The notes: generated by a model not told the origin, from the letters alone. Shown: positions 15,130-25,063, counted from the stretch's first letter. The stretch is DNA of 64,000 nucleotides from Absicoccus intestinalis (GCF_033971885.1 NZ_JALBUS010000002.1:62001-126000), one strand, 5' to 3'. Numbers and translations are program-made.

Positions 15130-17751
15130 ATGAAAGACTATTACTTAGAAAAAAAAGCACAAATAGAAAAAGATCTCAATTCCGGGCCACAAGGCTTATC
15201 CGCTGATGAGGCTACTTTACGTTATCAACAATATGGTCCGAATGTCTTAGAAGAATCAAAGAAACAAACAACCTTTCAGGTCTTTATCTCACAATTTAAA
15301 GATCTCATGGTCATCATTTTGATCGTGGCTGCTCTGATTTCTGCTTGTATGGGCGATATTGAAAGTACCCTTGTCATTTTGGTCGTCCTTATATTAAATG
15401 CTGTACTTGGTACGATCCAACATATCAAAGCAGAAAAATCACTGGCTTCCCTCAAATCCTTATCTTCACCAACCGCAAAAGTCTTTCGCGATGGCCAAAT
15501 GATTGAAATTCCATCGGAACAAGTCGTACCAGGTGATGTCATGACCATTGAAGCCGGTGATATGGTCGTAGCCGATGGACGTATCCTAGATATTCATTCC
15601 CTTCAAGTGAATGAATCGAGCTTGACGGGTGAATCCACCAATGTGGACAAAGCCGATGTTGCATTTGATCATGAAGTCCCTCTTGGTGATCGCTTAAATA
15701 TGGTCTATTCGGGATCGTTGGTCACTTATGGACGCGCCACGATCCTAGTGACTGGCACCGGCATGGAAACTGAAATTGGTAAAATTGCTTCCTTGATGAA
15801 TGCCACCAAAGAAAAGCGTACACCACTACAAATCACTTTGGATGACTTTTCTTCTAAACTAGCCATTGTGATCATGATCATCTGTGTCGTGATCTTTGGT
15901 ATGCAAATATTGCGTGGCCAACCATTGATGGATTCTTTATTGTTTGCGGTAGCCTTGGCAGTTGCTGCGATTCCTGAGGCTTTAAGTTCGATCGTTACGA
16001 TCGTACAAGCCATGGGAACACAACGAATGGCCAAAGAGAATGCGATCATCAAGAACTTAGCTGCGGTTGAATCGTTGGGATCCGTATCGGTCATTTGCTC
16101 CGATAAAACAGGAACTTTGACCCAAAATAAAATGACAGTGGAAGATATATATGTAGGTGATCAAACCTATACAGCGGATACGCTCGATCTTCATAATCAA
16201 TTGCATCGTTATCTTCTTTATGATGCGGTATTGAACAACGATTCCTCCCTAGTCGATGGTAAAGGAATCGGTGATCCAACCGAATATGCTTTATTGGAAA
16301 TGTATCGAAAAGTACCTGGTATTCAAATTGATGAAGACACCATTTCATTGACGGAAAGTCAGTTACGTGATGCCTTAGATCGAATGGAAGAAGTTCCATT
16401 TGATTCAGATCGTAAACTGATGAGCACAAAATATAAGATCCATGGTGTTTCTACCATTTTGACCAAAGGAGCTGTGGATGTTTTACTCGATCGTTGTCAA
16501 TCCATTCGTTTGGATGATGGCATTCATCCCATGACACCCGAAAAAAAAGAAAAGATCCTTGCCAAGAATCAAGCTTTTTCCGCATCCGGACTACGTGTAC
16601 TTGCCTTTGCTTATAAAGAAGACGATGAATCACTTTCCAAAGATACCGAATATGGTTTTACATTCCTAGGTTTGATTTCCGAAATGGATCCACCTCGTGA
16701 AGAATCCGTAATGGCCGTTGCACAAGCAAAAAAAGCTGGCATTCGAACAGTTATGATCACAGGGGATCATAAAGTAACGGCAACGGCTATTGCTCGTCGT
16801 ATTGGTATCTTTGAAGACGGAGATATGGCCGTAACGGGTCTAGAATTGGATGCGATGAGTGAGGCGGAATTGGATCAAAACATCGAAAAGATTTCCGTCT
16901 ATGCGCGCGTTTCTCCTGAAAACAAAATTCGTATTGTGGAAGCATGGCAGAGAAAAGGTCGTATCGTATCAATGACCGGTGATGGTGTCAACGATGCACC
17001 GGCCTTGAAAAAAGCCGATATTGGTGTGGCCATGGGTATTACGGGTACCGAAGTATCCAAAGATGCAGCCAGCATGATCTTAGCAGATGATAACTTTGCG
17101 ACCATCATCAAAGCCGTTGCGAATGGTCGTACCATTTATGAAAATATCAAAAATGCGATCCTCTATTTATTATCTGGCAATTTATCAGCAATTATTACCG
17201 TTGTCTATGCCTCAATCTTAGCTTTGCCAGTACCCTTTAAAGCGGTTCAATTGCTTTTTATCAATTTAGTGACTGACTCCCTGCCTGCCTTGGCCATTGG
17301 TATGGAACCAGGCGCTAAAGATATTTTGAATCGAAAACCACGCGATCCAAAAGCCGGATTTATGGACCGTCCCTTTGTTCAAAAATTCAGTATCCAAGGC
17401 GCTTTGATTGCTCTGGCTGTCATCGTCGCCTATCAAATGGGTCTACAAACCAGTGCTAATGTAGCTTGTACCATGGCTTTCTCTACCCTGACGTTGGCCC
17501 GTTTGTTTCATGGCTTTAATTGCCGCAATGAACATAGTATCTTCCGCTTGGGTTTCAAACACAATTGGTATAGCTTATATGCCTTCTTGTTGGGTGTTTG
17601 TTTCTTAAGCTTGATCTTGTTTATACCTGCTTTACATAGCTTATTTTCGGTTACACCATTGACCATGCAACAAACATTATCAATTGGCGGTTTGGCCATT
17701 CTCCCAACGCTCTTGATCCAATTGGTCAAGGTTATCAAAGAAAATCAATAA
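15130..17751 (+). CDS. P-type cation-transporting ATPase (Ca2+/Mn2+ exporter type)
   Basis: An 873-residue P2-type ATPase in the membrane. TGES (actuator, about residue 165), PEALSS in TM4 (about 285), the phosphorylated Asp in SDKTGTLTQNK (about 324) and GDGVNDAP (about 617) are intact, with ten or so membrane helices. I start at 15130, where GGGAGG precedes the ATG; the in-frame ATG at 15061 lies inside the riboswitch terminator and must be non-coding. Sequence alone suggests a calcium pump like LMCA1/PacL. The manganese riboswitch in its leader points to Mn2+ export, as for YoaB/MgtA-type pumps. A bidirectional terminator follows. Confidence 0.93.
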   Translation: MKDYYLEKKAQIEKDLNSGPQGLSADEATLRYQQYGPNVLEESKKQTTFQVFISQFKDLMVIILIVAALISACMGDIESTLVILVVLILNAVLGTIQHIKAEKSLASLKSLSSPTAKVFRDGQMIEIPSEQVVPGDVMTIEAGDMVVADGRILDIHSLQVNESSLTGESTNVDKADVAFDHEVPLGDRLNMVYSGSLVTYGRATILVTGTGMETEIGKIASLMNATKEKRTPLQITLDDFSSKLAIVIMIICVVIFGMQILRGQPLMDSLLFAVALAVAAIPEALSSIVTIVQAMGTQRMAKENAIIKNLAAVESLGSVSVICSDKTGTLTQNKMTVEDIYVGDQTYTADTLDLHNQLHRYLLYDAVLNNDSSLVDGKGIGDPTEYALLEMYRKVPGIQIDEDTISLTESQLRDALDRMEEVPFDSDRKLMSTKYKIHGVSTILTKGAVDVLLDRCQSIRLDDGIHPMTPEKKEKILAKNQAFSASGLRVLAFAYKEDDESLSKDTEYGFTFLGLISEMDPPREESVMAVAQAKKAGIRTVMITGDHKVTATAIARRIGIFEDGDMAVTGLELDAMSEAELDQNIEKISVYARVSPENKIRIVEAWQRKGRIVSMTGDGVNDAPALKKADIGVAMGITGTEVSKDAASMILADDNFATIIKAVANGRTIYENIKNAILYLLSGNLSAIITVVYASILALPVPFKAVQLLFINLVTDSLPALAIGMEPGAKDILNRKPRDPKAGFMDRPFVQKFSIQGALIALAVIVAYQMGLQTSANVACTMAFSTLTLARLFHGFNCRNEHSIFRLGFKHNWYSLYAFLLGVCFLSLILFIPALHSLFSVTPLTMQQTLSIGGLAILPTLLIQLVKVIKENQ

Positions 17752-17763
17752 GTATCAAAAAGA

Positions 17764-17785
17764 CCGATGGTTCAAGTACCATCGG
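17764..17785. terminator. Bidirectional terminator between ATPase and dut
   Basis: CCGATGGT-TCAAGT-ACCATCGG, an 8-bp GC-rich stem with T-runs on both sides. It serves the ATPase gene (plus) and the long minus-strand operon that ends with the dUTPase. Confidence 0.85.
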
Positions 17786-17838
17786 CTTTTTTGGGTATTT
17801 CTCTTCTTTCCCTTCGTAAAAGAGTTATACGCTACTCC

Positions 17839-18330
17839 CTATTTATGCGAACTTCCCAGTTTTCCTGCCATACGCTCAGATTTCATGGCTTGAAGATCAT
17901 CCAGATCAATTTCTTCACTTTCCAATTGGGGCATCATGACTAAGACACCTTGGCAGATAGCTTTTTCATAGGGATACACAATGTATTCGGTATCATCAAA
18001 TTGGTCAACAACATCGGCTTTCGCAATGACAACTGGCTTATCATTCACATTTGTGATGGGGGCCATATATTCACCACGATAGCCCGAATCAATGACACCT
18101 GCTCGTTGTGCCATTCCTTTGGTTCCGGTGGAGCCACGTTCTTTTAAGATCATGACATAATCAGAATCAAAGGCACTAGCTACGCCCAATGGCACCAATT
18201 GTGTATGTGCAGGTGCAATTTCTAAATACTCTTGTTCGAAACATGGATACAAATCATAACCTGCATCTTCCCTTCGTTTGGTAGGAATGATTGCTTCTTT
18301 TTTCACTTTTGCCCAATATAATTTACTCAT
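17839..18330 (-). CDS. dut: dUTPase-family protein
   Basis: 163 residues. Trimeric dUTPase motifs are visible: AGYDL (motif 1, about residue 23), RGSTGTKG (motif 2, about 66), GVIDSGYRGE (motif 3, about 77) and a C-terminal GKLGSS resembling motif 5. The enzyme hydrolyses dUTP to dUMP, keeping uracil out of DNA. It is the last gene of a seven-gene operon and overlaps the DNA glycosylase gene by 8 bp, so the two form a base-sanitation pair. Motif 2 differs somewhat from the usual RSS form, so related dCTP/dUTP activity is possible. Confidence 0.83.
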   Translation of the reverse strand: MSKLYWAKVKKEAIIPTKRREDAGYDLYPCFEQEYLEIAPAHTQLVPLGVASAFDSDYVMILKERGSTGTKGMAQRAGVIDSGYRGEYMAPITNVNDKPVVIAKADVVDQFDDTEYIVYPYEKAICQGVLVMMPQLESEEIDLDDLQAMKSERMAGKLGSSHK

Positions 18331-18799
18331 TTTTTAACCACTTTCCATATTCTTTGACCAACGCATCCAAAGACCAACGTGCATTGGCCGCCGATGTCGA
18401 TGGACATGGGATACATTTCAATTCCGGATACGTTTTCTTCATGGTCTGATAACTGACTTGGCCATTACACAAAATTCTTTCTATGGTTGGATATTCTTTT
18501 AAAAAAGTCGGAATATCGTTGGGTTCAATGGCCTTGATCGAAGCATCAGCTGAACCAATGCGTTGACAAGAACGACAAGAATCCCAAAGTGCAATTGAAT
18601 GATCGGCTAATATTTTTTTCTTGTCTTCTAATGTCTCGATAGGTTGTTGATAGATACGAGCCAATACTTTCCAGAAACGATTGGATGGATGGGCATAATG
18701 ATAGCCTTTTGCCAAACTTTCTACACTCGCAATGGAACCAAGAATCAAGATCGTATCCTGTCCATGAACGACTTGGCCCAAGCCTTCTATTCTTGACAT
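18323..18799 (-). CDS. DNA-deoxyinosine glycosylase (UDG superfamily)
   Basis: 158 residues with the uracil-DNA-glycosylase fold. ILGSIASVESLAKGYHYAHPSNRFWKVL (about residues 19-46) is the hypoxanthine-DNA glycosylase type of motif 1, and the C-terminal CIPCPSTSAANA supplies motif 2. It removes deaminated adenine from DNA. The start overlaps the end of rimO by 13 bp, and it precedes the dUTPase gene, so both genes for handling damaged nucleotides share one transcript. Confidence 0.83.
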   Translation of the reverse strand: MSRIEGLGQVVHGQDTILILGSIASVESLAKGYHYAHPSNRFWKVLARIYQQPIETLEDKKKILADHSIALWDSCRSCQRIGSADASIKAIEPNDIPTFLKEYPTIERILCNGQVSYQTMKKTYPELKCIPCPSTSAANARWSLDALVKEYGKWLKNE

Positions 18800-20088
18800 A
18801 CACCAATCAGATCATAGTTTTTCGCATCGGTCACTTTTACTTGTACAAAACTGCCCAATGGAATATCTTGATTCGCCGTAAAAATCACTTGGCCATCCAC
18901 TTCATCGGGGGCATCGGCTTGGGATCGACCTCGATAGCGACCACTCAAGGCTTCTTGTTCTTCTACCAATACCTCAACGATAGAGCCAATTTTGGCTTTA
19001 TTTTTTTCAAAAGAAATCTGTTCCTGTACCTGCATCAACTGGGCAAGTCGTTTGTCCATGATTTCTTGTGGGACTTGACCATTCATACCATACGCTGGCG
19101 TATCTTCTTCTTGCGAATAGGTAAAGGCCCCCATTCGATCCCATTGGATTTCTTTCACAAAATCCATCATTTCGTCAAAATCTTCTTGTCTTTCACCAGG
19201 GAAACCAACGATCAATGTCGTTCGTAATGTGGCATCCGGGAACATCTGACGAATTTTTTGGGTGATCGCTTTGACTTCTTCATGAGAAGAGCGACGATTC
19301 ATGCGTTTCAACATGCGAGTCGATGCATGTTGCGTAGGAATATCAAAATAAGGAACGACCTTTTTACTTTCTTTCATCGCAACCAATACATCATCCACAA
19401 TTTCATCGGGATACATATATAAGATCCGGATCCAATGGAACCCCGGAATTTTATCGATTTTCCGAATCAGGTCTCCTAGCTTATATTCACCATAATTATC
19501 CAATCCATATTTCGTGGTATCCTGCGCAATTAGGGTCAATTCTTTTACCCCAATGGAAGCTAGGAAAGTCGCTTCTTTCACGATATCTTCCATCGTCCGT
19601 GATTTTTGTTCACCCCGAATCAAAGGAATGGCACAATACGCACAATGATTGGAACATCCATCACTGATCTTGATGTACGCTTGCCAAGGATTTCCCGTCA
19701 ACACACGCTCACTTTTTGAAATCAAGGATTGATCCCCTTGACCAAGAAGAGGACGTAGGCGATCGGCTAATTTATCATAATCCCGAATCGGAATGATCGC
19801 ATCGACTTCTGGAATTTCTTGTTCCAACACTTCTTGATATCGTTGAGCTAGACACCCACACACGATCAATTTTTTTAATCCCTTTTCTTTATATTTTGCC
19901 ATCTCAAAAATCGTTTGGATCGATTCTTCTTTGGCCGAAGCAATAAAGCCACAGGTATTGACAACAATGGCTTCCGCTTGTTTCGAATCCGGTACAATTT
20001 CATGGCCTTCACTTTTCAACATGGCCATCATATTTTCAGAATCAATCAGATTTTTGGCACATCCCAAAGATACAAATCCAATTTTCAT
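18787..20088 (-). CDS. rimO: Ribosomal protein S12 methylthiotransferase RimO
   Basis: 433 residues, full length. The N-terminal UPF0004 domain has GCAKNLIDSE and two more Cys for the auxiliary Fe-S cluster, the radical-SAM domain has CSNHCAYC (about residue 147), and a C-terminal TRAM domain (about 368-430) binds the target. It methylthiolates an Asp of S12. GCAKNLIDSE and the IRGEQKSR segment favour RimO over MiaB. It overlaps YhaM upstream by 4 bp and the glycosylase downstream. Confidence 0.95.
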   Translation of the reverse strand: MKIGFVSLGCAKNLIDSENMMAMLKSEGHEIVPDSKQAEAIVVNTCGFIASAKEESIQTIFEMAKYKEKGLKKLIVCGCLAQRYQEVLEQEIPEVDAIIPIRDYDKLADRLRPLLGQGDQSLISKSERVLTGNPWQAYIKISDGCSNHCAYCAIPLIRGEQKSRTMEDIVKEATFLASIGVKELTLIAQDTTKYGLDNYGEYKLGDLIRKIDKIPGFHWIRILYMYPDEIVDDVLVAMKESKKVVPYFDIPTQHASTRMLKRMNRRSSHEEVKAITQKIRQMFPDATLRTTLIVGFPGERQEDFDEMMDFVKEIQWDRMGAFTYSQEEDTPAYGMNGQVPQEIMDKRLAQLMQVQEQISFEKNKAKIGSIVEVLVEEQEALSGRYRGRSQADAPDEVDGQVIFTANQDIPLGSFVQVKVTDAKNYDLIGVCQE

Positions 20089-21017
20089 TCTTTGTCATCC
20101 TTTCTACGATAGACCATGCGTCCTTCTAAGGCAAAGACACGCGGGCCAAATTTACCAGGTTCCGTGGTTTCTTGGCTTGCACGCATCATAAATAAACGGG
20201 CATCCAAATCATCAATGATCGATAAAACTTCAGCTTCCGGGATCATGGGTGAAACGGGCGAACCAAATTCTTGTTTGCCATGATGCGATAAGATCATATG
20301 TTTCAATAATAAAATCGATTCTTCTTTTTCTTTTCCTAATTCATGAGCCACTTCATCGATGCAACAATTCATGATGCTGATATGACCCAATAGGTTTCCT
20401 TGTGCCGTATATTCTGGCAAGACAGGTTCAGAAAATTCCACGATCTTGCCCACATCATGCAACAGAGTGCCACTAATCAATAGATCACGATCTAAATATG
20501 GATATTGATTGGCAATTTGGTCTGCCAAACGCGCCATGCTTAACGAATGGTAAGCCAATCCACCGACAAAATTATGATGATTCCGCGTAGCTGCTGGATA
20601 GGTATAGTAATCCTTTTGATACCGCGAAATGATCGTTTCCGTTACCAATTTTAACGTTTCATTTTTCATCGAAGATATGTATTCATGCACTTTTCGCTGC
20701 ATTTCACTTGCTTTCATAGGTGCCTTGCGAACATAGTCCGTGATATTTTCTTCGGGATGCTCAATCAATTTTTGGATACGAAATTGTAAGGCATTGCGAT
20801 ATAAGATCACATCACCCATGGCTTCTACGACCATGCCCACTTTATATTGATTGGCTTGTTCTTCGGTCAGGTTCCAGAATTTGGCATCCATGACTCCACT
20901 TGCGTCCTCTAAGACCATGTTTAAATACGGTGTTCCTTTATTGGTCTTGCTTTGATCACATTTAGAAATCATACACAAGATCTTATATTTTCCTGCATCT
21001 TTTATATCTTTAATCAT
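20085..21017 (-). CDS. yhaM: 3'-5' exoribonuclease YhaM family protein
   Basis: 310 residues. The N-terminal OB-fold (about 10-90, KFWNLTEEQANQYKVG) is followed by an HD domain (about 150-280) with HHNFVGGLAYHSLSMA and LLHDVGKI metal ligands. The YhaM/Cbf1 family trims RNA 3' ends and can act on DNA. The length matches B. subtilis YhaM. It overlaps the GT4-RecX gene by 8 bp and RimO by 4 bp. Confidence 0.9.
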   Translation of the reverse strand: MIKDIKDAGKYKILCMISKCDQSKTNKGTPYLNMVLEDASGVMDAKFWNLTEEQANQYKVGMVVEAMGDVILYRNALQFRIQKLIEHPEENITDYVRKAPMKASEMQRKVHEYISSMKNETLKLVTETIISRYQKDYYTYPAATRNHHNFVGGLAYHSLSMARLADQIANQYPYLDRDLLISGTLLHDVGKIVEFSEPVLPEYTAQGNLLGHISIMNCCIDEVAHELGKEKEESILLLKHMILSHHGKQEFGSPVSPMIPEAEVLSIIDDLDARLFMMRASQETTEPGKFGPRVFALEGRMVYRRKDDKE

Positions 21018-22986
21018 TTATTTCCTCCAAGGCATTTTCTATTTGCGAAGCCGTGAATCCCCTTCGCATACAATACAAACGCACTTTCTGTAATTTCTCA
21101 TTTTCATCCAGTGCCTTATTTCCATATAACCGTTTGGCTTTGGCAACCGCTTGTTTTAAAGCTTCGTTTTCATCGGTATCAATTTCAATCGATTCACCAA
21201 CGCGATGCGCAATATCTACAGAATAACCTTTTTTGATCAATTTGTTGGTCAGGCTTTGTCGCATCATACGTTCCGATTGCGCTTTGATGCCTTTTAATAA
21301 GCGCTTCGCCATTTCGGTGGCATTCACTTCTTCATCCGTATCGGACAATTGATCCAAGGCTTGTTCCAACAATTCACCACGAATCCCTGCTTTTTCCAAT
21401 TTTTTGCGGATCATTAATTTATTTTGCCCATAACTATGCCAGACCAAAGCTTTTTCCATCGCATATTGTCGATCATTGATCAAGCGTGCATCTTCAAAAT
21501 TACGCACGATCGAGCGACTGGTTTCAGCATCTAAGTTGAGTCGTCTTTGACAATACTGCAAAATTTCATAACTCGAATAATCCGCTTTGGACAAATGTCT
21601 TTGCACCTTAATGACGGATTCGTAATAACTTTGCATATTGATATAATTCTCAACGGTATAAGCATCTAGAATCGTATTGACAGACACTTTCAGATCAAAG
21701 AAATCATCATCTGGAATCTTGATCTTGATGACTTCTTCATCTTGTTTGCGTTTCACATTTAATTGGACAAAATCACTCTGCAAGAAATCAATCTTAACAA
21801 CTTGATAAGCCATATGATAATCATCCATAGCTTGTTGATAAACCGCTAAAACTTTCTGCGCAAACAATTCGGTATCATAGGCTTTTGTTTTGGCTTCACA
21901 CAGCGGGGTCATCGCTTTCCGTTTGGATGTCGATTGACTAAAGAAAACTTCCCATTTTTGAGCCAATTCGTTAGCATCATCAAAATAATAGCCGGTCACA
22001 CCTTCGTCAATGAGGCCATCTAAGACTTCATCTCGACGGCCAAATACGGGCAGTCCTGTAGCCAAAGCTTCTAAATAGGTCATGCCTTGGGTTTCTGATA
22101 AGGATGCCGAAACGAAACAATCAAAGGCGGCATAATAATAGGGAATCTTTTCTTTGGCGATCTTGCCTGTAAAATGGACACGATCACGAACGCCTAAGGT
22201 ATCGGCTAATTCATGATAATATTTTTCATCGGTTCCAGCCCCAACGATCACTAGCTCCAACAAGGGATCTTTTGAAAGGGCCAAGGCTTCAATCGGCATT
22301 TCAATGCATTTTTCTTTCGCTATACGCCCCACAAAAACAACCGCATGATGATCCGCTGGAATCTGCACCGATTGCCGTACCGCCTTTATTTTTTCAGGGT
22401 CTAGATTCGACATCTTATATTCACTCAGATCAATGCCCGTAGGCACAATATAGATCGGGGTCGTGACCCCATAAGACATTAAGGCTTTCTTGGTCTTATT
22501 GCTTGGCGCAATCACCGCCATCGGTCCATTACCGGCTACTTTCGATAGAAAACGAACAATTCGTTTCGTGGTATGATCGACCGATTCAATTTCTCGTGGA
22601 TTGACATAATGAACATAATCTTCATACAGTGTATGATAGGTATACACCAAAGGGATATTATATTTTTTAGCCATTTGTCGAGCAAAGAGACCAATACCAA
22701 TTTCGGTATGCACATGAATGATATCCAAATTCATTTTACGAATATAGTTTTCACCCATGACTTGAATGGGACTGGAAATCTTATATCCATACATCTTTTT
22801 CCATTCAATGCCTGGTAAATGCAGGATATGATTTTTTTCATCGTATTCAATGGTCATCCCTTTATGGTTTGAAATCACAAAAACGGTGTGTCCTAGTTTT
22901 TCCAGGGCGCCTTTTAAAGTCGCTACACTAGAGACAACACCATTGATATCAGGTAAATAAGCATCGGAAAATAGGCCTATGCGCAT
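21010..22986 (-). CDS. GT4 glycosyltransferase fused to RecX
   Basis: 658 residues in one frame. Residues 1 to about 385 form a GT-B glycosyltransferase of the diacylglycerol glucosyltransferase type: FSDAYLPDINGVVSS at the N-terminus, HVHTEIGIG (about 92), FVGRIAKEKCIE (about 220) and SASLSETQGMTYLEALATGLPVFG (about 297). Residues about 455-658 are RecX-like, with three-helix repeats such as SSYEILQYCQRRL and NDRQYAMEKALVWHSYGQNKLMIRKKLEKAGI. The linker (about 390-450) is a predicted beta-rich segment. The first half should make membrane glycolipid; RecX restrains RecA filaments. No stop or frameshift separates the halves. It lies directly after the flippase-like gene. Confidence 0.88.
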   Translation of the reverse strand: MRIGLFSDAYLPDINGVVSSVATLKGALEKLGHTVFVISNHKGMTIEYDEKNHILHLPGIEWKKMYGYKISSPIQVMGENYIRKMNLDIIHVHTEIGIGLFARQMAKKYNIPLVYTYHTLYEDYVHYVNPREIESVDHTTKRIVRFLSKVAGNGPMAVIAPSNKTKKALMSYGVTTPIYIVPTGIDLSEYKMSNLDPEKIKAVRQSVQIPADHHAVVFVGRIAKEKCIEMPIEALALSKDPLLELVIVGAGTDEKYYHELADTLGVRDRVHFTGKIAKEKIPYYYAAFDCFVSASLSETQGMTYLEALATGLPVFGRRDEVLDGLIDEGVTGYYFDDANELAQKWEVFFSQSTSKRKAMTPLCEAKTKAYDTELFAQKVLAVYQQAMDDYHMAYQVVKIDFLQSDFVQLNVKRKQDEEVIKIKIPDDDFFDLKVSVNTILDAYTVENYINMQSYYESVIKVQRHLSKADYSSYEILQYCQRRLNLDAETSRSIVRNFEDARLINDRQYAMEKALVWHSYGQNKLMIRKKLEKAGIRGELLEQALDQLSDTDEEVNATEMAKRLLKGIKAQSERMMRQSLTNKLIKKGYSVDIAHRVGESIEIDTDENEALKQAVAKAKRLYGNKALDENEKLQKVRLYCMRRGFTASQIENALEEIND

Positions 22987-24017
22987 TAGGATACCTCCTT
23001 TTTCGTTTGTCGATCATAATAGTTGCGCATGATGATGAAGATAATTGCGCCAATAAGAACGACAACATGATACGTAGAGAATCGCCACAAGATCATGACC
23101 GCGCCCGTTAGAGAACCCATCAATCCTCGAAATAATAAGGTGAAAACCACTTCAGTTCCACCACTGGCTCCGGGAATGGGGATAAAACTATTGGCGATGA
23201 TCACAAAACTAGAAAGTGCGATCACATCCAATAATTTATTGATCGGAATGGAAATATGCAAAGCCCACGCAATCGCATAAGGCAACGAATACAAAAGGGT
23301 CAGACGAACAACGTTGATCAGTGTGCATAAAATGATGCGTCGTTTATCTTGCGATAGGGTTTTTGCTTCTTTGGTGAATTGGGTCACCTGAATGGTCCAA
23401 GACTCCACAATGTGTTCTGGGTCTTTGATAAATTTGAATCGTCCCATGAATTTCGCAAGTTTCCCGGTCAGACGAATATAAAGCTTAGGAAAGAGCGCAA
23501 TGGTATACAATACAAGGATCACGATCAAATTGATCAAGTAGCCTAAAAAAATGATACGAAACCAGCCACTTTGACTTCGATAATAGGCATATCGCAAGAT
23601 AAATAGAATAGTTACATAAATCATCATCGTGGTTTGATAGATAATAAAGTCAGCCCATAAAATACTGGCGGAATCACTCACTTTGATTCCTTGTTTCTTC
23701 ATGATATAGACTTGACCAAATTGACCACCCGTACTGCTTGGCGTAATGCCGGCAAAGAAAGCCCCCACAAACGCAACCGCAACGCCATCTTTCACGGAAT
23801 ATTTTTGAATATATTTCCTCCCTAATACCACATAAACAAGTCCCCATACAATCGTAAAGAGGGCACCCCATAGTAGCACGATCAAAAGGGAGAAGATATT
23901 CATGGAAGCAATGGCATGCACGATGATAGTAAAGTTGTCTTTTAACGCAAAGTATAGAGCAATTCCCGTAATGGATAAAACTAATAGAATGTTCCATACA
24001 TATTTATGATTTTTCAT
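22986..24017 (-). CDS. Flippase-like integral membrane protein (LPG synthase TM family)
   Basis: 343 residues with about eight membrane helices. ITPSSTGGQFGQVYIMKKQG (about residues 91-110) and FIPIPGASGGTEV (about 277-289) are signatures of the UPF0104/lysylphosphatidylglycerol-synthase transmembrane domain. The catalytic soluble domain of MprF is absent, so it is not a complete MprF; such stand-alone domains are thought to move lipids. It lies between two GT4 genes, with its stop touching the start of the fusion gene, and is probably part of a glycolipid synthesis and transfer unit. Confidence 0.83.
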   Translation of the reverse strand: MKNHKYVWNILLVLSITGIALYFALKDNFTIIVHAIASMNIFSLLIVLLWGALFTIVWGLVYVVLGRKYIQKYSVKDGVAVAFVGAFFAGITPSSTGGQFGQVYIMKKQGIKVSDSASILWADFIIYQTTMMIYVTILFILRYAYYRSQSGWFRIIFLGYLINLIVILVLYTIALFPKLYIRLTGKLAKFMGRFKFIKDPEHIVESWTIQVTQFTKEAKTLSQDKRRIILCTLINVVRLTLLYSLPYAIAWALHISIPINKLLDVIALSSFVIIANSFIPIPGASGGTEVVFTLLFRGLMGSLTGAVMILWRFSTYHVVVLIGAIIFIIMRNYYDRQTKKEVS

Positions 24018-24025
24018 AGTCGTTC

Positions 24026-25063
24026 CTATTTATACTTCTTTTCTTTATATGCATCGACATAAAATTTTCGCCACATGTCTAAAACATGTTCTTTCGAATA
24101 ATAGTCGCTGATTGCTTGTGAATCAGCTTGTGCACTGCGATAGATACTTGGTTCATCGTGTAGATTCTTAAGAATCTTGGCAAATGTATCGTTATCATTG
24201 CCACGCAGATAATGGTCAAACAAAATATCTTTGTAGAGATCTAGATCACGTAAAACCAAAGGAATGCTTAGATTGACTGCTTCTAAGATGGTCATTGGAA
24301 ACAATTCATTATAGCTTGGCATAAAAAGGACATCCGCCATATTATAAAGGTCAACCATGTCTTCGCGTGGTACGATACCTAAAAAATGCACATTTTTGGG
24401 CGGATGTGCCTGTACTTCTTTCAATTCTTCATAGCCATCCGTAATTTTCCCAAACGAAAATCCTCCTGCCCAAACGAATTGATAGTCTGGACATTTTTTT
24501 GCCACTTCCACAAAGTCCAATACGCCTTTACGGGTTTGTACTTGTCCAGCATCAAATACGATAAAATCATTGGCTTGAAAGCCATATTTTTGACGAATTT
24601 GATTCCGTTGCTCCATGGGTTTTAAATAAAATTGTTCCTTAGAAACAAAGTTAGGAATATAGTAAATCTTTTTACGATCAATGCCATAGGCAACCAAATC
24701 ATCTATAAAGCTTGGATTCACAACGACCAAGCGATCAGCACTCTTATAAAATTGAACCACGTATTTACTAAAAACAGTAAAGGCAACGCCAGGGAGTTGT
24801 AAGCTGCCTTCTAGTGTATCGGGTAAAAAATGACAATAGGCAATATTTACACAACGATGATCATGCATTTTCACAAAAAATTGGGGATCTACCGTATGAA
24901 AGTGTTGAATATCGCTTCGATGTTTCCAATCGTTGATACGGACATCAAAAAGGTCAGACGCTCCTTCTTTGACCAAGCGTACCTGTTCTTTATAAGCGCT
25001 ACCTACACCTTGTCCAGCTACTTTATCGGCACTGGAATACATCGTAATGGATAATTTTTTCAT
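24026..25063 (-). CDS. GT4 glycosyltransferase, probable glycolipid synthase
   Basis: 345 residues with a GT-B fold. SADKVAGQGVGSAYKEQV at the N-terminus is typical of diacylglycerol mono-glycosyltransferases, and FMPSYNELFPMTILEAVNLSIPLV (about residues 253-276) is the nucleotide-sugar-binding E-x7-E region. It is the first gene of the operon behind the promoter at 25084-25113. With the GT4 half of the fusion it could make mono- and diglucosyl-diacylglycerol, the lipoteichoic-acid anchor. The acceptor is inferred from family and pairing. Confidence 0.84.
   Translation of the reverse strand: MKKLSITMYSSADKVAGQGVGSAYKEQVRLVKEGASDLFDVRINDWKHRSDIQHFHTVDPQFFVKMHDHRCVNIAYCHFLPDTLEGSLQLPGVAFTVFSKYVVQFYKSADRLVVVNPSFIDDLVAYGIDRKKIYYIPNFVSKEQFYLKPMEQRNQIRQKYGFQANDFIVFDAGQVQTRKGVLDFVEVAKKCPDYQFVWAGGFSFGKITDGYEELKEVQAHPPKNVHFLGIVPREDMVDLYNMADVLFMPSYNELFPMTILEAVNLSIPLVLRDLDLYKDILFDHYLRGNDNDTFAKILKNLHDEPSIYRSAQADSQAISDYYSKEHVLDMWRKFYVDAYKEKKYK

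Noticed and set aside
18685..19227. Plus-strand frame of 180 codons
   Set aside because: Antisense to rimO and the glycosylase gene, Phe/His-rich, no ribosome site.
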